From assembly GCA_947501845.1 (NCBI GenBank), contig CANMXP010000001.1, positions 124,001 through 188,000 of the forward strand: a stretch of DNA of 64,000 bases, given 5' to 3'. This stretch comes from an uncultured Flavobacteriaceae bacterium. Lineage in GTDB: Bacteria > Bacteroidota > Bacteroidia > Flavobacteriales > Flavobacteriaceae. Made by a program: the position numbers and the translations under genes. The notes under the pieces were generated by a model. It had not been told where the DNA came from and searched no databases. It was given only the letters and a program-made list of their open reading frames with translations. Of this stretch, positions 1 through 9,681 are shown piece by piece (position 1 is the first letter of the stretch; each line of letters starts with the position of its first letter).

Positions 1-1
1 A

Positions 2-217
2 AAAAACAATACTTTAGGGTTAAATGAGCAAGTTCAGTTTAACGAGAAAACATTAAGCTACAGTATTATAAGTAAGTTTAATTATGAGAATTCTAGTCTT
101 AATATATGTGAATTCGTAGCATCGAAAGGAAAAAATAGCTTTGAAAAAGGGCGTTACATTGTAAATGTTTTTAATGAAAAAGATTTAGTATCTAGCTCAG
201 AATTTACTTTGAAGTAA
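2..217 (+). CDS. C-terminal end of an unidentified protein (5' truncated)
   Basis: The frame ending at the TAA at 215-217 is open back to the window edge, giving about 71 residues with no stop. It ends ...GRYIVNVFNEKDLVSSSEFTLK in plain letters, a tail rich in beta-strand-forming residues. A strong hairpin terminator follows 23 bases later, which supports a real gene end. The start lies outside the window. I do not recognise the family. The motif of an aromatic-rich strand, a short turn and a final S-x-F-T-L strand resembles the last strands of small exported Bacteroidetes beta-proteins, but that is only an impression. Confidence 0.6.
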   Translation, partial: KNNTLGLNEQVQFNEKTLSYSIISKFNYENSSLNICEFVASKGKNSFEKGRYIVNVFNEKDLVSSSEFTLK

Positions 218-240
218 ATTTTATTTAACACTTAAGAGCA

Positions 241-270
241 AAGCCTCAAGTTTTCACTTGAGGCTTTTTT
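241..270 (+). terminator. Rho-independent terminator after the truncated gene
   Basis: A perfect 10-bp stem (241-250 with 257-266) encloses a six-base loop and runs into a T tract to 270. It closes the partial gene at the window start. Confidence 0.85.
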
Positions 271-477
271 ATGTAATAATATGACCTTTTATTTATATAT
301 TATATTAATAGGATTATGCATCTAAACAAGTTTATTTGCAAATTATGGAGAAATTACTTGATAATGCTCTTGAAGGTATTATTTTAGAATATACCGAAAT
401 ACAATCGTCAATAAGGGAATTAGTGTTTTTGAATCTATTTTTTATTACGACTTGTTGGCGGATTAAAACTATAAGCA

Positions 478-1053
478 ATGGATCCAAATGTGGTTTTTTT
501 AAATTCATTTTTAGATGTTTCCGAAGAAACTTTTGAGAAGCTTGTTAATATATCAACATTTAAAAAATTTGAAAAAGGGTTTTATATTGCCAAAGCAGGA
601 GAGGTGCCTAGTAAAATTTATATGCTCGTATCTGGTATGGTACGTGCATATCTTAGTTCTGAAAAAGGAAAAGAATTTAATAAAAATTTTTTTATGCCCT
701 TTAGTTTTGTCGGATCGCTTACAGCTTTGATAAAAAACCGCCCCTCTAAATTAACATACGAGACGCTTACAGCGTGTAAAGTATATGAGGTAAGTTTCGA
801 GGAAATTACTAAGCTTTGTAGAGAGGATATTCAAATTAGCAACCTGTATAGCAAGGTTTTAGAGCATATTTTTATGAAATATGAAGAACGCCAATTGGAG
901 TTTATTTCAATGGATGCTACAGAGCGTTATTTAAGATTGAGGAAGAAAATAACTGGAGTAGATGATTTAATTCCGCAATACCATATAGCATCCTATTTAA
1001 GTATAACTCCAGTACAATTAAGTAGAATTAGAAAAAAAATTGATAAGAATTAA
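478..1053 (+). CDS. Crp/Fnr family transcriptional regulator
   Basis: A 191-residue protein with the layout of the Crp/Fnr family. Residues about 25-120 form a cyclic-nucleotide-binding-type jelly roll (KAGEVPSKIYMLVSGMVRAY is the typical early glycine turn). Residues about 145-188 form a helix-turn-helix with ATERYLRL and the recognition segment IASYLSITPVQLSRIRKKI. There are no clustered cysteines, so it is not an Fe-S Fnr sensor; the ligand is unknown. The ATG at 478 was chosen because translation from it gives the normal family N-terminus. The gene is single, with a bidirectional terminator separating it from fumC. Such small Bacteroidetes Crp-like proteins often respond to redox or envelope cues, but no target can be read here. 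Confidence 0.85.
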   Translation: MDPNVVFLNSFLDVSEETFEKLVNISTFKKFEKGFYIAKAGEVPSKIYMLVSGMVRAYLSSEKGKEFNKNFFMPFSFVGSLTALIKNRPSKLTYETLTACKVYEVSFEEITKLCREDIQISNLYSKVLEHIFMKYEERQLEFISMDATERYLRLRKKITGVDDLIPQYHIASYLSITPVQLSRIRKKIDKN

Positions 1054-1145
1054 CATTTGTTAATTACTAATTATATGTTTAATTATATATTTGAAACGAT
1101 TTCCTTTTAATTGTAAGATAAAAGGATTGATAGCTAACCAACCAA

Positions 1146-1178
1146 AAAAAACAGGTAATGAATAATTACCTGTTTTTT
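1146..1178. terminator. Bidirectional terminator between the Crp-like gene and fumC
   Basis: Stem 1151-1159 pairs with 1165-1173 (ACAGGTAAT / ATTACCTGT) and is flanked by an A run on the left and a T run on the right. It can therefore end transcription from both convergent genes. Confidence 0.85.
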
Positions 1179-1200
1179 ATTTAATAGATTTTATAGGATT

Positions 1201-2598
1201 TTATTTTAAACTGCCAACCATATCCTCGGGTTTAACCCATGCATCATATTCTTCGGCCGTAACATAACCTAAATTAATAGCTTCTTCTTTTAAAGTTGTG
1301 CCATTTTTGTGTGCTGTATTAGCAATTTCGGCAGCTTTATAATATCCTATTTTTGTATTTAAGGCTGTTACCAGCATTAAAGAATTGTTCAATAATTTGG
1401 TAATAACTTCTTTGTTAGGTTCTATACCTATAGCACAATTAACATCAAAACTTACACAGGCATCACCAATTATTTGTGCTGAATGTAGAACATTCGCAGC
1501 CATGACAGGCTTAAATACATTTAACTCGTAATGTCCTTGCAGACCTCCAACAGAAATAGCAACATCGTTCCCCATCACTTGAGCGCAAACCATAGTTAGT
1601 GCTTCACATTGCGTTGGATTAACTTTCCCAGGCATAATAGAACTTCCAGGTTCATTAGCTGGAATAATAATTTCGCCAATACCAGAACGTGGACCTGAAG
1701 CCATCATTCTAATATCATTTGCAATTTTATTTAGAGAAACGGCTAACTGTTTTAATGCACCATGAGTTTCAACAAGCGCATCATGAGCCGCTAAAGCTTC
1801 AAATTTATTAGGAGCTGTTACAAATGGTAAACCTGTAAATTCAGCAATATATTCTGCAACACGCTTGCTATATCCTTTGGGTGTATTTAATCCTGTTCCT
1901 ACAGCTGTACCACCTAATGCTAATTCGCTTAAATGTGGTAAGGTATTTTGTAATGCTTTAATACCATGGTCTAATTGCGCTACATAACCTGAAAGCTCTT
2001 GCCCAAGAGTAAGTGGTGTAGCATCCATTAAATGGGTGCGTCCAATTTTTACAACCTCTTTAAAATCATTGGCTTTTTTATTTAAAGTATCTCGTAATTG
2101 TTTTACACCTGGAATGGTAGTTTCTACTACTTTTTTATACGCAGCTATATGCATACCAGTAGGGAAGGTGTCGTTAGAAGATTGTGATTTGTTAACATCG
2201 TCATTAGGCTGGATTGTTTTTTCTCCTTCTCCAATAACTTTTCCAGCTAATTGATGTGCCCTGTTAGCAATAACCTCATTAACGTTCATATTGCTTTGGG
2301 TTCCAGAACCAGTTTGCCATATAACCAAAGGAAATTGATCGTCATGCTTGCCTTCCAATATTTCATCACAAACATTAGCAATTAAATCGCGTTTTTCAGA
2401 AGATAAAACACCAAGTTCACTATTGGTATATGCTGCTGCCTTTTTTAAATATGCAAATCCATAAATTATTTCTAAAGGCATAGAAGCCGATGCTCCTATT
2501 TTAAAATTGTTTCTAGATCGTTCGGTTTGAGCTCCCCAAAGCTTATCAGCAGGAACTTTAACTTCACCCATAGTATCTTTCTCTATTCTGTAACTCAT
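1201..2598 (-). CDS. fumC: Class II fumarate hydratase
   Basis: A 465-residue enzyme that interconverts fumarate and malate in the TCA cycle in the cytoplasm. Its length is normal for iron-independent class II fumarase. Signature blocks are visible: GSGTQSNMN at about 97-105, the [10 protein letters not shown] block at about 186-195, and the superfamily signature [11 protein letters not shown] at about 318-328, which carries the catalytic serine loop. The combination of GTQSNMN and MPGKVNP fits fumarase better than aspartase or argininosuccinate lyase. The gene is monocistronic, with a terminator directly downstream. A sequence matching the Bacteroidetes -7 box (TAACTTTG on the minus strand, 2623-2630) lies 25 bases ahead of the ATG, but no clear -33 box was found. 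Confidence 0.96.
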   Translation of the reverse strand: MSYRIEKDTMGEVKVPADKLWGAQTERSRNNFKIGASASMPLEIIYGFAYLKKAAAYTNSELGVLSSEKRDLIANVCDEILEGKHDDQFPLVIWQTGSGTQSNMNVNEVIANRAHQLAGKVIGEGEKTIQPNDDVNKSQSSNDTFPTGMHIAAYKKVVETTIPGVKQLRDTLNKKANDFKEVVKIGRTHLMDATPLTLGQELSGYVAQLDHGIKALQNTLPHLSELALGGTAVGTGLNTPKGYSKRVAEYIAEFTGLPFVTAPNKFEALAAHDALVETHGALKQLAVSLNKIANDIRMMASGPRSGIGEIIIPANEPGSSIMPGKVNPTQCEALTMVCAQVMGNDVAISVGGLQGHYELNVFKPVMAANVLHSAQIIGDACVSFDVNCAIGIEPNKEVITKLLNNSLMLVTALNTKIGYYKAAEIANTAHKNGTTLKEEAINLGYVTAEEYDAWVKPEDMVGSLK

Positions 2599-2785
2599 CT
2601 CTTAACGGTTTATTTTAAATTACAAAGTTAATTGTTTTGAAAAGCTTTTTTATATGATATATGTTAGTTTTTTTTAACATTTATGTCATTGACTTATTTA
2701 TAATAAGTCTAGCAAAAATAGTATCTTGTAAAGGATTAGAAAATAATGTAAAAATTAATTATATAAATACTTAAAAAACATAATT

Positions 2786-3427
2786 ATGGCAACAATTAGA
2801 TTAGGGGACGTAGCTCCAAATTTCACGGCACAATCAACAGAAGGTTCTATAGATTTTCATGATTGGTTAGGGGATGGTTGGGGAGTTTTGTTTTCTCACC
2901 CAGCAGATTATACACCAGTTTGTACTACTGAATTGGGAACGGTAGCAAAGTATAAAGCTGAATTTGATAAACGTCATGTAAAAGTAGTAGCGCTAAGTGT
3001 TGATGGTATTGAATCACATCACGGATGGATTAATGATATTAATGAAACACAAGGAACTACAGTTAATTTTCCCATTATAGCTGATGAAGATAGAAAAGTA
3101 TCTGAGTTGTATGATATGATTCACCCCAATGCCGATAGTAATTTAACTGTACGATCGGTTTTCGTAATTGGATCGGATAAGAAAGTGAAGTTAACAATAA
3201 CATATCCTGCTTCTACTGGTAGGAATTTTGATGAATTATTACGAGTTATAGATTCTTTACAATTAACAGCATACCATAAAGTGGCCACTCCTGCAAATTG
3301 GAATAATGGTGATGATTGCGTTGTTGTACCTGCTGTTGCAACTGAAGATATTCCAAGTATTTTTCCAAAGGGGTTTAAAGAAGTGAAGCCTTATTTAAGA
3401 ATGACACCACAGCCTAATTTAAACTAG
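2786..3427 (+). CDS. 1-Cys (Prx6-type) peroxiredoxin
   Basis: A 213-residue thiol peroxidase of the AhpC/TSA superfamily that reduces hydrogen peroxide and organic hydroperoxides in the cytoplasm. The active-site motif HPADYTPVCTTE puts the peroxidatic cysteine at position 46 with the supporting Pro and Thr. The C-terminal extension (NWNNGDDCVVVPAV, about 170-184, then SIFPKGF) is typical of the Prx6 group rather than 2-Cys AhpC. A second cysteine occurs in that DDCVVVP stretch, as in many bacterial Prx6-like proteins. It is transcribed away from fumC and followed by a small membrane protein gene 91 bases on. Regulation is not evident, and no OxyR-like site was recognised. Confidence 0.93.
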   Translation: MATIRLGDVAPNFTAQSTEGSIDFHDWLGDGWGVLFSHPADYTPVCTTELGTVAKYKAEFDKRHVKVVALSVDGIESHHGWINDINETQGTTVNFPIIADEDRKVSELYDMIHPNADSNLTVRSVFVIGSDKKVKLTITYPASTGRNFDELLRVIDSLQLTAYHKVATPANWNNGDDCVVVPAVATEDIPSIFPKGFKEVKPYLRMTPQPNLN

Positions 3428-3518
3428 GCGTGATTCTTTAATAAATTTTGATTTGATATTGTATAACAAATAGCTTTGCATTATCTTTGCAAAAGATTTT
3501 TAAAAGACACTTACAATT

Positions 3519-3695
3519 ATGTTTGATTTTGATCAATATTTAGGATTTTTAGCTTTTTTAACCATATTAACAATAGGATTCTGGTTAATGATATTTCTAT
3601 TAACTTTTGTAATCCCTTATTGGATAGGTGGTTCTTTAATTGAAAGAATTAAAGAAATACGTGAAGAGAAAAAAGCAAAACGCCTAAACTCATAA
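3519..3695 (+). CDS. Small single-helix membrane protein, 58 aa
   Basis: ATG at 3519 to TAA at 3693-3695 encodes 58 residues. Residues about 8-37 are a long hydrophobic helix (LAFLTILTIGFWLMIFLLTF), followed by a highly charged amphipathic tail (IERIKEIREEKKAKRLN). This fits a small inner-membrane protein with a cytoplasmic basic tail. It sits after the peroxiredoxin and before a terminator at 3721-3747. The composition contrast between the two halves and the clean frame support a real gene. I know no function for it; it could be co-transcribed with the peroxiredoxin. Confidence 0.65.
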   Translation: MFDFDQYLGFLAFLTILTIGFWLMIFLLTFVIPYWIGGSLIERIKEIREEKKAKRLNS

Positions 3696-3720
3696 CATTA
3701 ATTGACAAATTTATAATAAA

Positions 3721-3747
3721 AAAAGGAAGCTAATTTAGCTTCCTTTT
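3721..3747. terminator. Bidirectional terminator between convergent genes
   Basis: A 12-bp perfect stem (3721-3732 with 3736-3747; AAAAGGAAGCTA / TAGCTTCCTTTT) has a three-base loop and an A run and T run on either side. It serves the 58-aa gene on + and the barrel gene on -. Confidence 0.85.
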
Positions 3748-3768
3748 TTATTTGGCTCTTTTTAAACA

Positions 3769-6228
3769 TTACATATCAACACTGCCACCGTTATCAAAAC
3801 CTCCTCGGCCATTACGTTCTCGCTTTTTCTGTTGATTGAATCTGTATGTAAATGACAGGTTAAAGATACGACCTCCTCTAAATTGAATTTCTTGATCTGC
3901 AGTGAAAGTTTCTGCGGTGATATGATTTTTAAAAATATTACTGTTAAACACATCTCGAATATTAAATGCTAAGGAAGCTTTTTCCTTAAACAAATCCTTA
4001 CTGAATGCTAAATTAGTAGTTAACCTACCTTTTCTATCATTTTGTGAATCTTTACTTGGACCTCTGTAATTCATATTGGTTTGCCAGTCTATTTTATATG
4101 GTAATGTTAGTTTATTGGTTAATCTGGCGAACCAAGTCAAATTATTTGCCACTAAATCAATACCATTAAAACTACCGTTCCTCTCTAATTTAAATATGTT
4201 AAAATCTGTGTTGATACGCCATTTTCTAGATGGCGTATAGTTTAAGTTAACTTCAAAGCCATACCTGTTATCTGTTGCGATATTGACAGGACCTCGTTCT
4301 ATTACAGGAAATTTTTCACCGTTTATAATAACATTTTCGCCAGTTTTTCTACTTACAAATGTCATTACATTTGTGGAATGTGCGTAGTATAAGGCAGAGC
4401 TTAATGTAAACTTGCTAAACTTATTTAAGTATCCCAATTCAAACCTATCGGTATAAGTGGGGTCTAGGTCTGGATTACCTTGAAACACGTTTGTTATGCT
4501 TGATCTGGAAGGAAATGGGTTTAGCATAAAACCTCTAGGTCTTCTTAACCTTCGATTGTAACCTAACATAATACTTTCATCGTCACTAATTTCATAGTTT
4601 AAGTTTACAGTAGGGAATAAGCCTGTAAGATTTTTTCGTTTAAAATCTCCAGTAGTTGGTTGGTCTATAGTCGTTTTAGTATTTTCGAGACGCAGCCCCA
4701 ATAAATAAGAGAATTTATCTAATTTGCTACCAAATTGAACATAAGCGGCGGTTAAATATTGTTTAAAATTAAAAATATTAGTAAGATTTTCGTTGATATC
4801 AAACGTATTGGTATTTACGTTTAAGGTGTCTACCTGAAAATCTGTTGTTGTGTTCCTAAAGTCCCCGCGGTATCCCATTTCAAATTGACTTCGTTCCCCA
4901 ATAGGTAAGACGTAATCACTTTGTAATAATATTTGCGTTTGATCTTCAAAATTGGCAACCATTTCGGTGTCTATGTCATTAAAATTTATTATCGAATTGC
5001 TGTCTTCTGTAGTGTCCTCATATTGAAAGTCGAAGGTTAATTTATGGTCTGTTTTTTCAAAATTTTTTGTAAAATTAACCGAATATTGTATCGTTTCATT
5101 AACTCCCTGTTCTGGGGTTAATCTAACATTTCTACTTGTTGTACCTGTGTTTTTATCTAATTGCACCAAGTTATTAACAGAACGATCATCGCTACTGTTA
5201 TCACTATATACGACAGATGTGGTTAAAGAAGCAGAATCGTTTATATACCATTCTACTCCAGTGTTTGTGGTGATACCTTTGTTTGTATTTACCCAGTCTC
5301 TTTTTTCATCTAAATCGGGTGTATTGATATCGTTATATTTAACATCGTTATACCAAAGTCCCAAACGTTCATTATATCTATATGAGGTTGTACTAAAGAA
5401 ATTAACATCTCCTGTTCTGTAATTTATATTTCCAGAAACCCCAGCAGCATCTGGATGTCCAACATTAGCTGTTACAGAACCGTTAAGCCCTTGTAACTTG
5501 CTACGACGTAAAATAATATTTAAAATACCAGCTGTGCCTTCTGCTTCGTATCTGGCAGAAGGTGATGTTATAACTTCAACTTTTTGTATAGACTCCGCTG
5601 GCAATTGTCGTAAAGCATCTGTTGAATTTAGGCCAACTAGCCCAGAAGGTTTGCCATTTATAAGAATACGAACATTATCGTTACCCCTTAGCGCTACATT
5701 GCCTTCTCCGTCTACAGAAACAGATGGTACATTATCTAAAACATCACTAACAGTACCACCGCTAACAGTGAGATCTTTGCCAACATTATATATTTTCTTG
5801 TCAAGTTTAATTTCTACAGTTGTGCGCTCTGCTACAATTTCAACTTCATCAAGCGATTCTAAATCAATCTCTAAAAAAAAGATACCCAGATTAATATTAG
5901 AGGAGATTTTTTTGTTTGGAATCGTTTGCGTTTTAAATGATATATACTCTACAGATATATCGTAGGTACCTCTAGGTACAGGAATACTAAATGCCCCTTT
6001 AATATCTGTGATACCACCAGCTACAATTTTGTTTTTTTGTTTGTTAAAGAATGAAATTGTTGCGTACTCAAGAGCTTCTTTGGTCTCTTTATCAAGCACT
6101 TTTCCTGTTACAGTAACATTTTTTGATAGGACTGACTTTCTACCTTGAACTTCATTGCTTTTTGGTTGAGCGTATGTTATGAGTGTGCTCAAAAAAAACA
6201 TTAAACCAGTTGAAATAAATCTGTTCAT
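3769..6228 (-). CDS. TonB-receptor-like outer-membrane beta-barrel protein (OMP_b-brl_3 type)
   Basis: An 819-residue outer-membrane protein. After a signal peptide (residues 1-20, MNRFISTGLMFFLSTLITYA) comes a carboxypeptidase-D-regulatory-like beta sandwich (about 38-110, VTGKVLDKETKEALEYATISF). A plug-like domain follows (about 145-240, with RGNDNVRILINGKPSG and SARYEAEGTAGILNIIL), then a long barrel rich in alternating aromatic strands to the end. This layout is that of the outer-membrane beta-barrel family found widely in Bacteroidetes beside classical SusC proteins. No SusD partner is adjacent, so the substrate cannot be inferred. The C-terminus is an unusual polar, glycine-rich tail (NGRGGFDNGGSVDM) rather than a barrel strand ending in Phe. 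Confidence 0.88.
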   Translation of the reverse strand: MNRFISTGLMFFLSTLITYAQPKSNEVQGRKSVLSKNVTVTGKVLDKETKEALEYATISFFNKQKNKIVAGGITDIKGAFSIPVPRGTYDISVEYISFKTQTIPNKKISSNINLGIFFLEIDLESLDEVEIVAERTTVEIKLDKKIYNVGKDLTVSGGTVSDVLDNVPSVSVDGEGNVALRGNDNVRILINGKPSGLVGLNSTDALRQLPAESIQKVEVITSPSARYEAEGTAGILNIILRRSKLQGLNGSVTANVGHPDAAGVSGNINYRTGDVNFFSTTSYRYNERLGLWYNDVKYNDINTPDLDEKRDWVNTNKGITTNTGVEWYINDSASLTTSVVYSDNSSDDRSVNNLVQLDKNTGTTSRNVRLTPEQGVNETIQYSVNFTKNFEKTDHKLTFDFQYEDTTEDSNSIINFNDIDTEMVANFEDQTQILLQSDYVLPIGERSQFEMGYRGDFRNTTTDFQVDTLNVNTNTFDINENLTNIFNFKQYLTAAYVQFGSKLDKFSYLLGLRLENTKTTIDQPTTGDFKRKNLTGLFPTVNLNYEISDDESIMLGYNRRLRRPRGFMLNPFPSRSSITNVFQGNPDLDPTYTDRFELGYLNKFSKFTLSSALYYAHSTNVMTFVSRKTGENVIINGEKFPVIERGPVNIATDNRYGFEVNLNYTPSRKWRINTDFNIFKLERNGSFNGIDLVANNLTWFARLTNKLTLPYKIDWQTNMNYRGPSKDSQNDRKGRLTTNLAFSKDLFKEKASLAFNIRDVFNSNIFKNHITAETFTADQEIQFRGGRIFNLSFTYRFNQQKKRERNGRGGFDNGGSVDM

Positions 6229-6314
6229 GAAGCTCCTTTTACTATTTAAAAAGCAAAAGTAGTTTAAGGTTTAATGGGGTAAGGTTAAAATTGTGTTAAT
6301 AAGCAAATATAGGA

Positions 6315-6656
6315 CTAAATAATATCCAGTATTTTCTCAGGAGGCCTACCAATAGTAGCCTTTTTCCCATTAATAATGATTGGTCGCTCTATTAATTTAG
6401 GGTTTTCAATCATAGCTGTGATAATTTCTTCATCACTTAAATCTTTATTTTTAAAAGACGCTTTCCAAATAGCTTCATTTTTTCTAACCAATTCAATGGG
6501 TTTTATACCTAATAGGTTTATGATATCTTTTAGTTCTTTTTTACTGGGAATATCTTCCAGATATTTAACTATTTCGAATTCTTTACCAGACTTTTCAAGT
6601 ATTTCTAGTCCGCAACGTGATTTACTGCAACGATTGTTGTGATATATTTTTATCAT
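6315..6656 (-). CDS. arsC: ArsC/Spx-family thioredoxin-fold reductase
   Basis: A 113-residue protein of the arsenate reductase-like ArsC family. The nucleophilic cysteine is in HNNRCSKSR (C10), with another at position 15. The C-terminal signature RPIIINGKKATIGRPPEKI contains the conserved RPI and GRPPE elements of the YfgD-like branch. Its start overlaps the stop of the HAD gene (TAATG), so it is the third gene of the prfB-HAD-arsC operon. No arsenite pump or ArsR is nearby, so an arsenic-resistance role is not supported; family membership is firm, the substrate is not. Confidence 0.82.
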   Translation of the reverse strand: MIKIYHNNRCSKSRCGLEILEKSGKEFEIVKYLEDIPSKKELKDIINLLGIKPIELVRKNEAIWKASFKNKDLSDEEIITAMIENPKLIERPIIINGKKATIGRPPEKILDII

Positions 6657-7273
6657 TATAAATGGATATTATAATTCTTTAATTGTTCAATAAGCTGCTC
6701 TGGAGATTTAAATGGAATCCCATGAATACCCAAAGTATTAGCTGCTTCAATGTTTCTTAAGTTATCATCAATAAAAATTGATTTTTCTGCTGTAATATTA
6801 AAACGTTCTAAAGTGATATCATAAATCTCCTTAAAAGGCTTTCTGGTCTTTTCATCACCAGAAACAACAATACCTTCAAACCATTGTAAAAACCCAAAAC
6901 GATCTAAAGCAATGGGAAATGTTTCACTGCTCCAATTGGTTAATGCTACAACTTTGTATTTACCAGATTTTATAAACGATTCAAGAATTTTTACGGTACC
7001 GCTTATTTCTTCGCCTAACATATCTACCCATCTTCCATAAAACATCCTAATTAAGTTTTCATATTCTGGAAAAAGAGCAACACGTTCTTCCGTAGCTTTA
7101 GCCATAGGGTAGCCTGCATCCTGATTTTCGTTCCAATCGTTAGTACATATATTATCAAAAAACCATTGCATTTTTTCACGGTCTCCATTAAATTCTTCCA
7201 GAAAAACATATTCTGGATTCCAATCGATTAAAACCCCTCCCAAATCAAAAATTATAGTATCTATTGTATTCAT
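6656..7273 (-). CDS. HAD-superfamily hydrolase (YihX-like)
   Basis: A 205-residue phosphatase-like protein. Motif I is [10 protein letters not shown] (nucleophile Asp10), motif II is VVALTNWS, the conserved lysine lies in [14 protein letters not shown], and motif IV is [13 protein letters not shown]. The four-helix cap after motif I puts it in the HAD subfamily IA, close to YihX-like sugar-phosphate phosphatases. Substrate is unknown. Its ATG overlaps the prfB stop by four bases and its stop overlaps the next start, so translation of the three genes is probably coupled. Confidence 0.88.
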   Translation of the reverse strand: MNTIDTIIFDLGGVLIDWNPEYVFLEEFNGDREKMQWFFDNICTNDWNENQDAGYPMAKATEERVALFPEYENLIRMFYGRWVDMLGEEISGTVKILESFIKSGKYKVVALTNWSSETFPIALDRFGFLQWFEGIVVSGDEKTRKPFKEIYDITLERFNITAEKSIFIDDNLRNIEAANTLGIHGIPFKSPEQLIEQLKNYNIHL

Positions 7274-8383
7274 AATTGATTATTGTCTTCTACTTTTTGT
7301 CCCATCATCATTAAATATGATTTTAGGAATTCGTCTATATTACCATCCATAACAGCATCAACATTACCTGTTTCGTGAGCAGTTCTCACATCTTTTACTA
7401 ATTTGTAAGGATGCATTACATAATTACGAATTTGGCTTCCCCACTCAATTTTCATTTTACCAGCTTCTATGTCATCACGCTGTGCCAATTGCTTTTGAAG
7501 CTCGATTTCATATAACTGCGATTTCAACATTTGCATAGCACGGGCTCTATTATCGTGTTGCGATCTTGTTTCCGAACATGAAATCTGTATGCCTGTTGGT
7601 TTGTGGGTAAGTTGCACCTTAGTTTCCACTTTATTTACATTTTGTCCTCCTGCACCACTAGACCTCGCAGTTACAATTTCTATATCTGCGGGATTTATTT
7701 CAATTTCAATAGTATCATCAACCAAAGGATATACATAAACAGAAGCAAAACTTGTATGCCGTTTTGCATTACTATCAAAAGGAGAAATTCTTACCAAGCG
7801 ATGTACACCATTTTCACCTTTTAGCCAACCAAAAGCAAAGTCGCCTTCAATTTCTAAGGTAACTGTTTTTATACCGGCTACATCGCCTTCCTGAAAGTTA
7901 AGTTCCTTTACTTTAAAGCCACTTTTTTCTGCATACATTAAATACATACGCATAAGCATACTGGCCCAATCACAACTCTCTGTACCACCAGCTCCAGCCG
8001 TAATTTGTAGCACAGCACTTAAACTATCGCCTTCTTCAGACAACATGTTTTTAAATTCGATATTCTCAAGAAAAATAGAGGCTTCATCAAATGATTTCTC
8101 AACATCTTCGATGGTGGATTCACCTTCTTTATAAAATTCGTATAGAACTTCTAAATCTTCAATTTGTGTCTTTAATTTGTTATAATCTTCAACCCATTTT
8201 TTCTTCACTCGAAGTGATTTCATTATAGCTTCGGCAGCTTTTGGATCGTTCCAAAAATTAGGGTCGAACGTTTGTTCTTCTTCGTTTTGTATCTCTATAA
8301 GTTTAGCATCTACGTCAAAGATAGTGCCTTAGTTTGTCAAGGCGGGTATTAAGATCTTTAATTTGATCTGAAGTAATATTCAT
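7270..8383 (-). CDS. prfB: Peptide chain release factor 2, with +1 programmed frameshift
   Basis: RF2 recognises UGA and UAA stop codons and releases the finished peptide at the ribosome. The full protein is 370 residues. Codons 1-22 run from the ATG at 8383 to CTT at 8320-8318, an in-frame TGA follows at 8317-8315, and reading resumes one base later at 8316 (GAC) to the stop at 7270. The frameshifted sequence continues as [19 protein letters not shown] and joins smoothly to the rest. The stop-codon-reading tripeptide SPF is at about residues 200-202 and the peptidyl-transfer GGQ at about 245-247. An annotation that starts at the ATG at 8223 loses 53 residues. It is the first gene of an operon with the HAD and ArsC-like genes. 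Confidence 0.96.
8314..8329 (-). promoter_or_regulatory. prfB programmed +1 frameshift signal
   Basis: The minus-strand sequence AGGCACTATCTTTGAC contains an internal Shine-Dalgarno-like AGG, the slippery CTT codon, the TGA stop and the following C. It differs from the well-known E. coli signal AGGGGGTATCTTTGAC at three positions only. When RF2 is scarce, slow reading of TGA favours the shift and more RF2 is made. Confidence 0.95.
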
Positions 8384-8647
8384 GGTTAATTTTTTTATTT
8401 TGAGCAAAAATAGAACTAATTAGTCTATATTAAAATATAATTTTGCTTTATGGGAAAATTCTACTTTTAATCGGATTTATTCATAAATAGTATATTTAAT
8501 ATTATATATTTAATTAATATTGCTTAACTAACCATTCTATTTCATTTTAAATCTCTCATCTCTAGCAAATATAAGTTTTAGGACGCGAAAAGCTATACGT
8601 TTATTATGTAGTAGTAGTTATGTTTTGTTTAACAAAATTTTAATTAT

Positions 8648-9667
8648 TTGAGACTAAGTATAATCATACCATTATATAATGTAGAGGAGTACGTTGCATC
8701 TTGTATTAATAGTGTTTTGGATCAAAATCTGGGTGCTAATGCATATGAGATTATTATAATAGATGATGGCTCTACAGATAGTAGTATTTCTATCGTTAAA
8801 AAGTTTGAACAAGCCTATTCTAATATCTATGTTTATAGCCAAGAAAACGAAGGTGTAGGGAGTGCCAGAAATAAAGGGATTAGTTTAGCAAAAGGAAAAT
8901 ACATTTATTTTATTGATCCAGATGACTATTTGGCTTCTCATGTTTTAAAACCTATTATAGATCATGCAGAGGAGTATGATTTGCAGGTTTTAACATTTTC
9001 GTCTATTGGAACAACAAACACTCGCCTTAATGATTCAATTACAAATAATAACCAAAATTTTCCTATCAACAGTACAAATGGCATAGATTATATAGGGGCT
9101 AACCGCTATAAAAATGAAGTTTGGTGGTATATCATAGAAAGGTCTTTTATTAAAGAAATTGAGCTACAATTTATTGAAGGTAGATGGATGGAAGATGCCA
9201 TTTTTACTACAACTTTATTTATTAAAACCCAACGTATGGCTCATATACCTATAGATGCCCATAGACATGTTAAAGTTGAAGGGTCTGCTATGACCAGTAA
9301 AGTCCCCAAGCATTACATACAGGTTATTTACGATAATGGGAATGCAGCTAAAGTGTTTAATAAGCTAATTGAAGAAGTTAGTAATTCAGAAAATATTAAT
9401 TTAAAATGTTTGAAAAGATTAAGGACACGGCAACAATCGTTTGTGTTTTTTATGATGATAAGGGTTTTAAAGTCCAGAATGACATTTAAAGAGGTTAAGA
9501 CTATTATAAAGAATATGGAGGCTATTAAGGTTTATCCATTGAACAGTTTTTTGGGCATTGATTATAATGGGATGGTTTATAGTTTTATAACTAAGTTATT
9601 TAATATAAAGCGTCTTTATTTCTTTTTGTTTTTAGTATTGAACCCTTTTTTAAGAATGAAAAATTAA
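8648..9667 (+). CDS. Glycosyltransferase family 2 (GT-A fold)
   Basis: A 339-residue cytoplasmic glycosyltransferase. Residues 1-110 hold the GT2 core: SIIIPLYNVEEYVASCINSV, the nucleotide-binding IIIDDGSTDSS and the metal-binding YFIDPDDY (DxD-like). A later WMEDAIFT block (about 179-186) fits the position of the catalytic ED motif. The last 60 residues are basic and hydrophobic, suggesting membrane association. The start is a TTG at 8648, needed to include the first beta strand. It leads a + strand cluster, 14 bases before the ATP-grasp gene, and is clearly related to the GT2 genes at 12818 and 13886. Sugar donor and acceptor are unknown. Confidence 0.9.
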   Translation: MRLSIIIPLYNVEEYVASCINSVLDQNLGANAYEIIIIDDGSTDSSISIVKKFEQAYSNIYVYSQENEGVGSARNKGISLAKGKYIYFIDPDDYLASHVLKPIIDHAEEYDLQVLTFSSIGTTNTRLNDSITNNNQNFPINSTNGIDYIGANRYKNEVWWYIIERSFIKEIELQFIEGRWMEDAIFTTTLFIKTQRMAHIPIDAHRHVKVEGSAMTSKVPKHYIQVIYDNGNAAKVFNKLIEEVSNSENINLKCLKRLRTRQQSFVFFMMIRVLKSRMTFKEVKTIIKNMEAIKVYPLNSFLGIDYNGMVYSFITKLFNIKRLYFFLFLVLNPFLRMKN

Positions 9668-9681
9668 TTATTAAGGTATTT

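Noticed and set aside
336-536. 66-residue open frame upstream of the Crp/Fnr gene
   Set aside because: It overlaps the Crp/Fnr start in another frame, its second half is translated from the coding region of that gene, and it shows no domain-like composition.
5498-5965. 155-aa + strand frame opposite the outer-membrane barrel gene
   Set aside because: It is antisense to the plug domain of a clear gene, and its Ser/Thr/Pro-rich composition is an artefact of that.
6315-6656. An arsenic-resistance operon
   Set aside because: Only the ArsC-like fold protein is present, in an operon with prfB and a HAD gene; no ArsR, ArsB or Acr3 is near.
8315-8317. In-frame stop in prfB taken as a sequencing error or pseudogene
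   Set aside because: The stop sits exactly in the conserved RF2 frameshift signal, and both flanking frames code for RF2.
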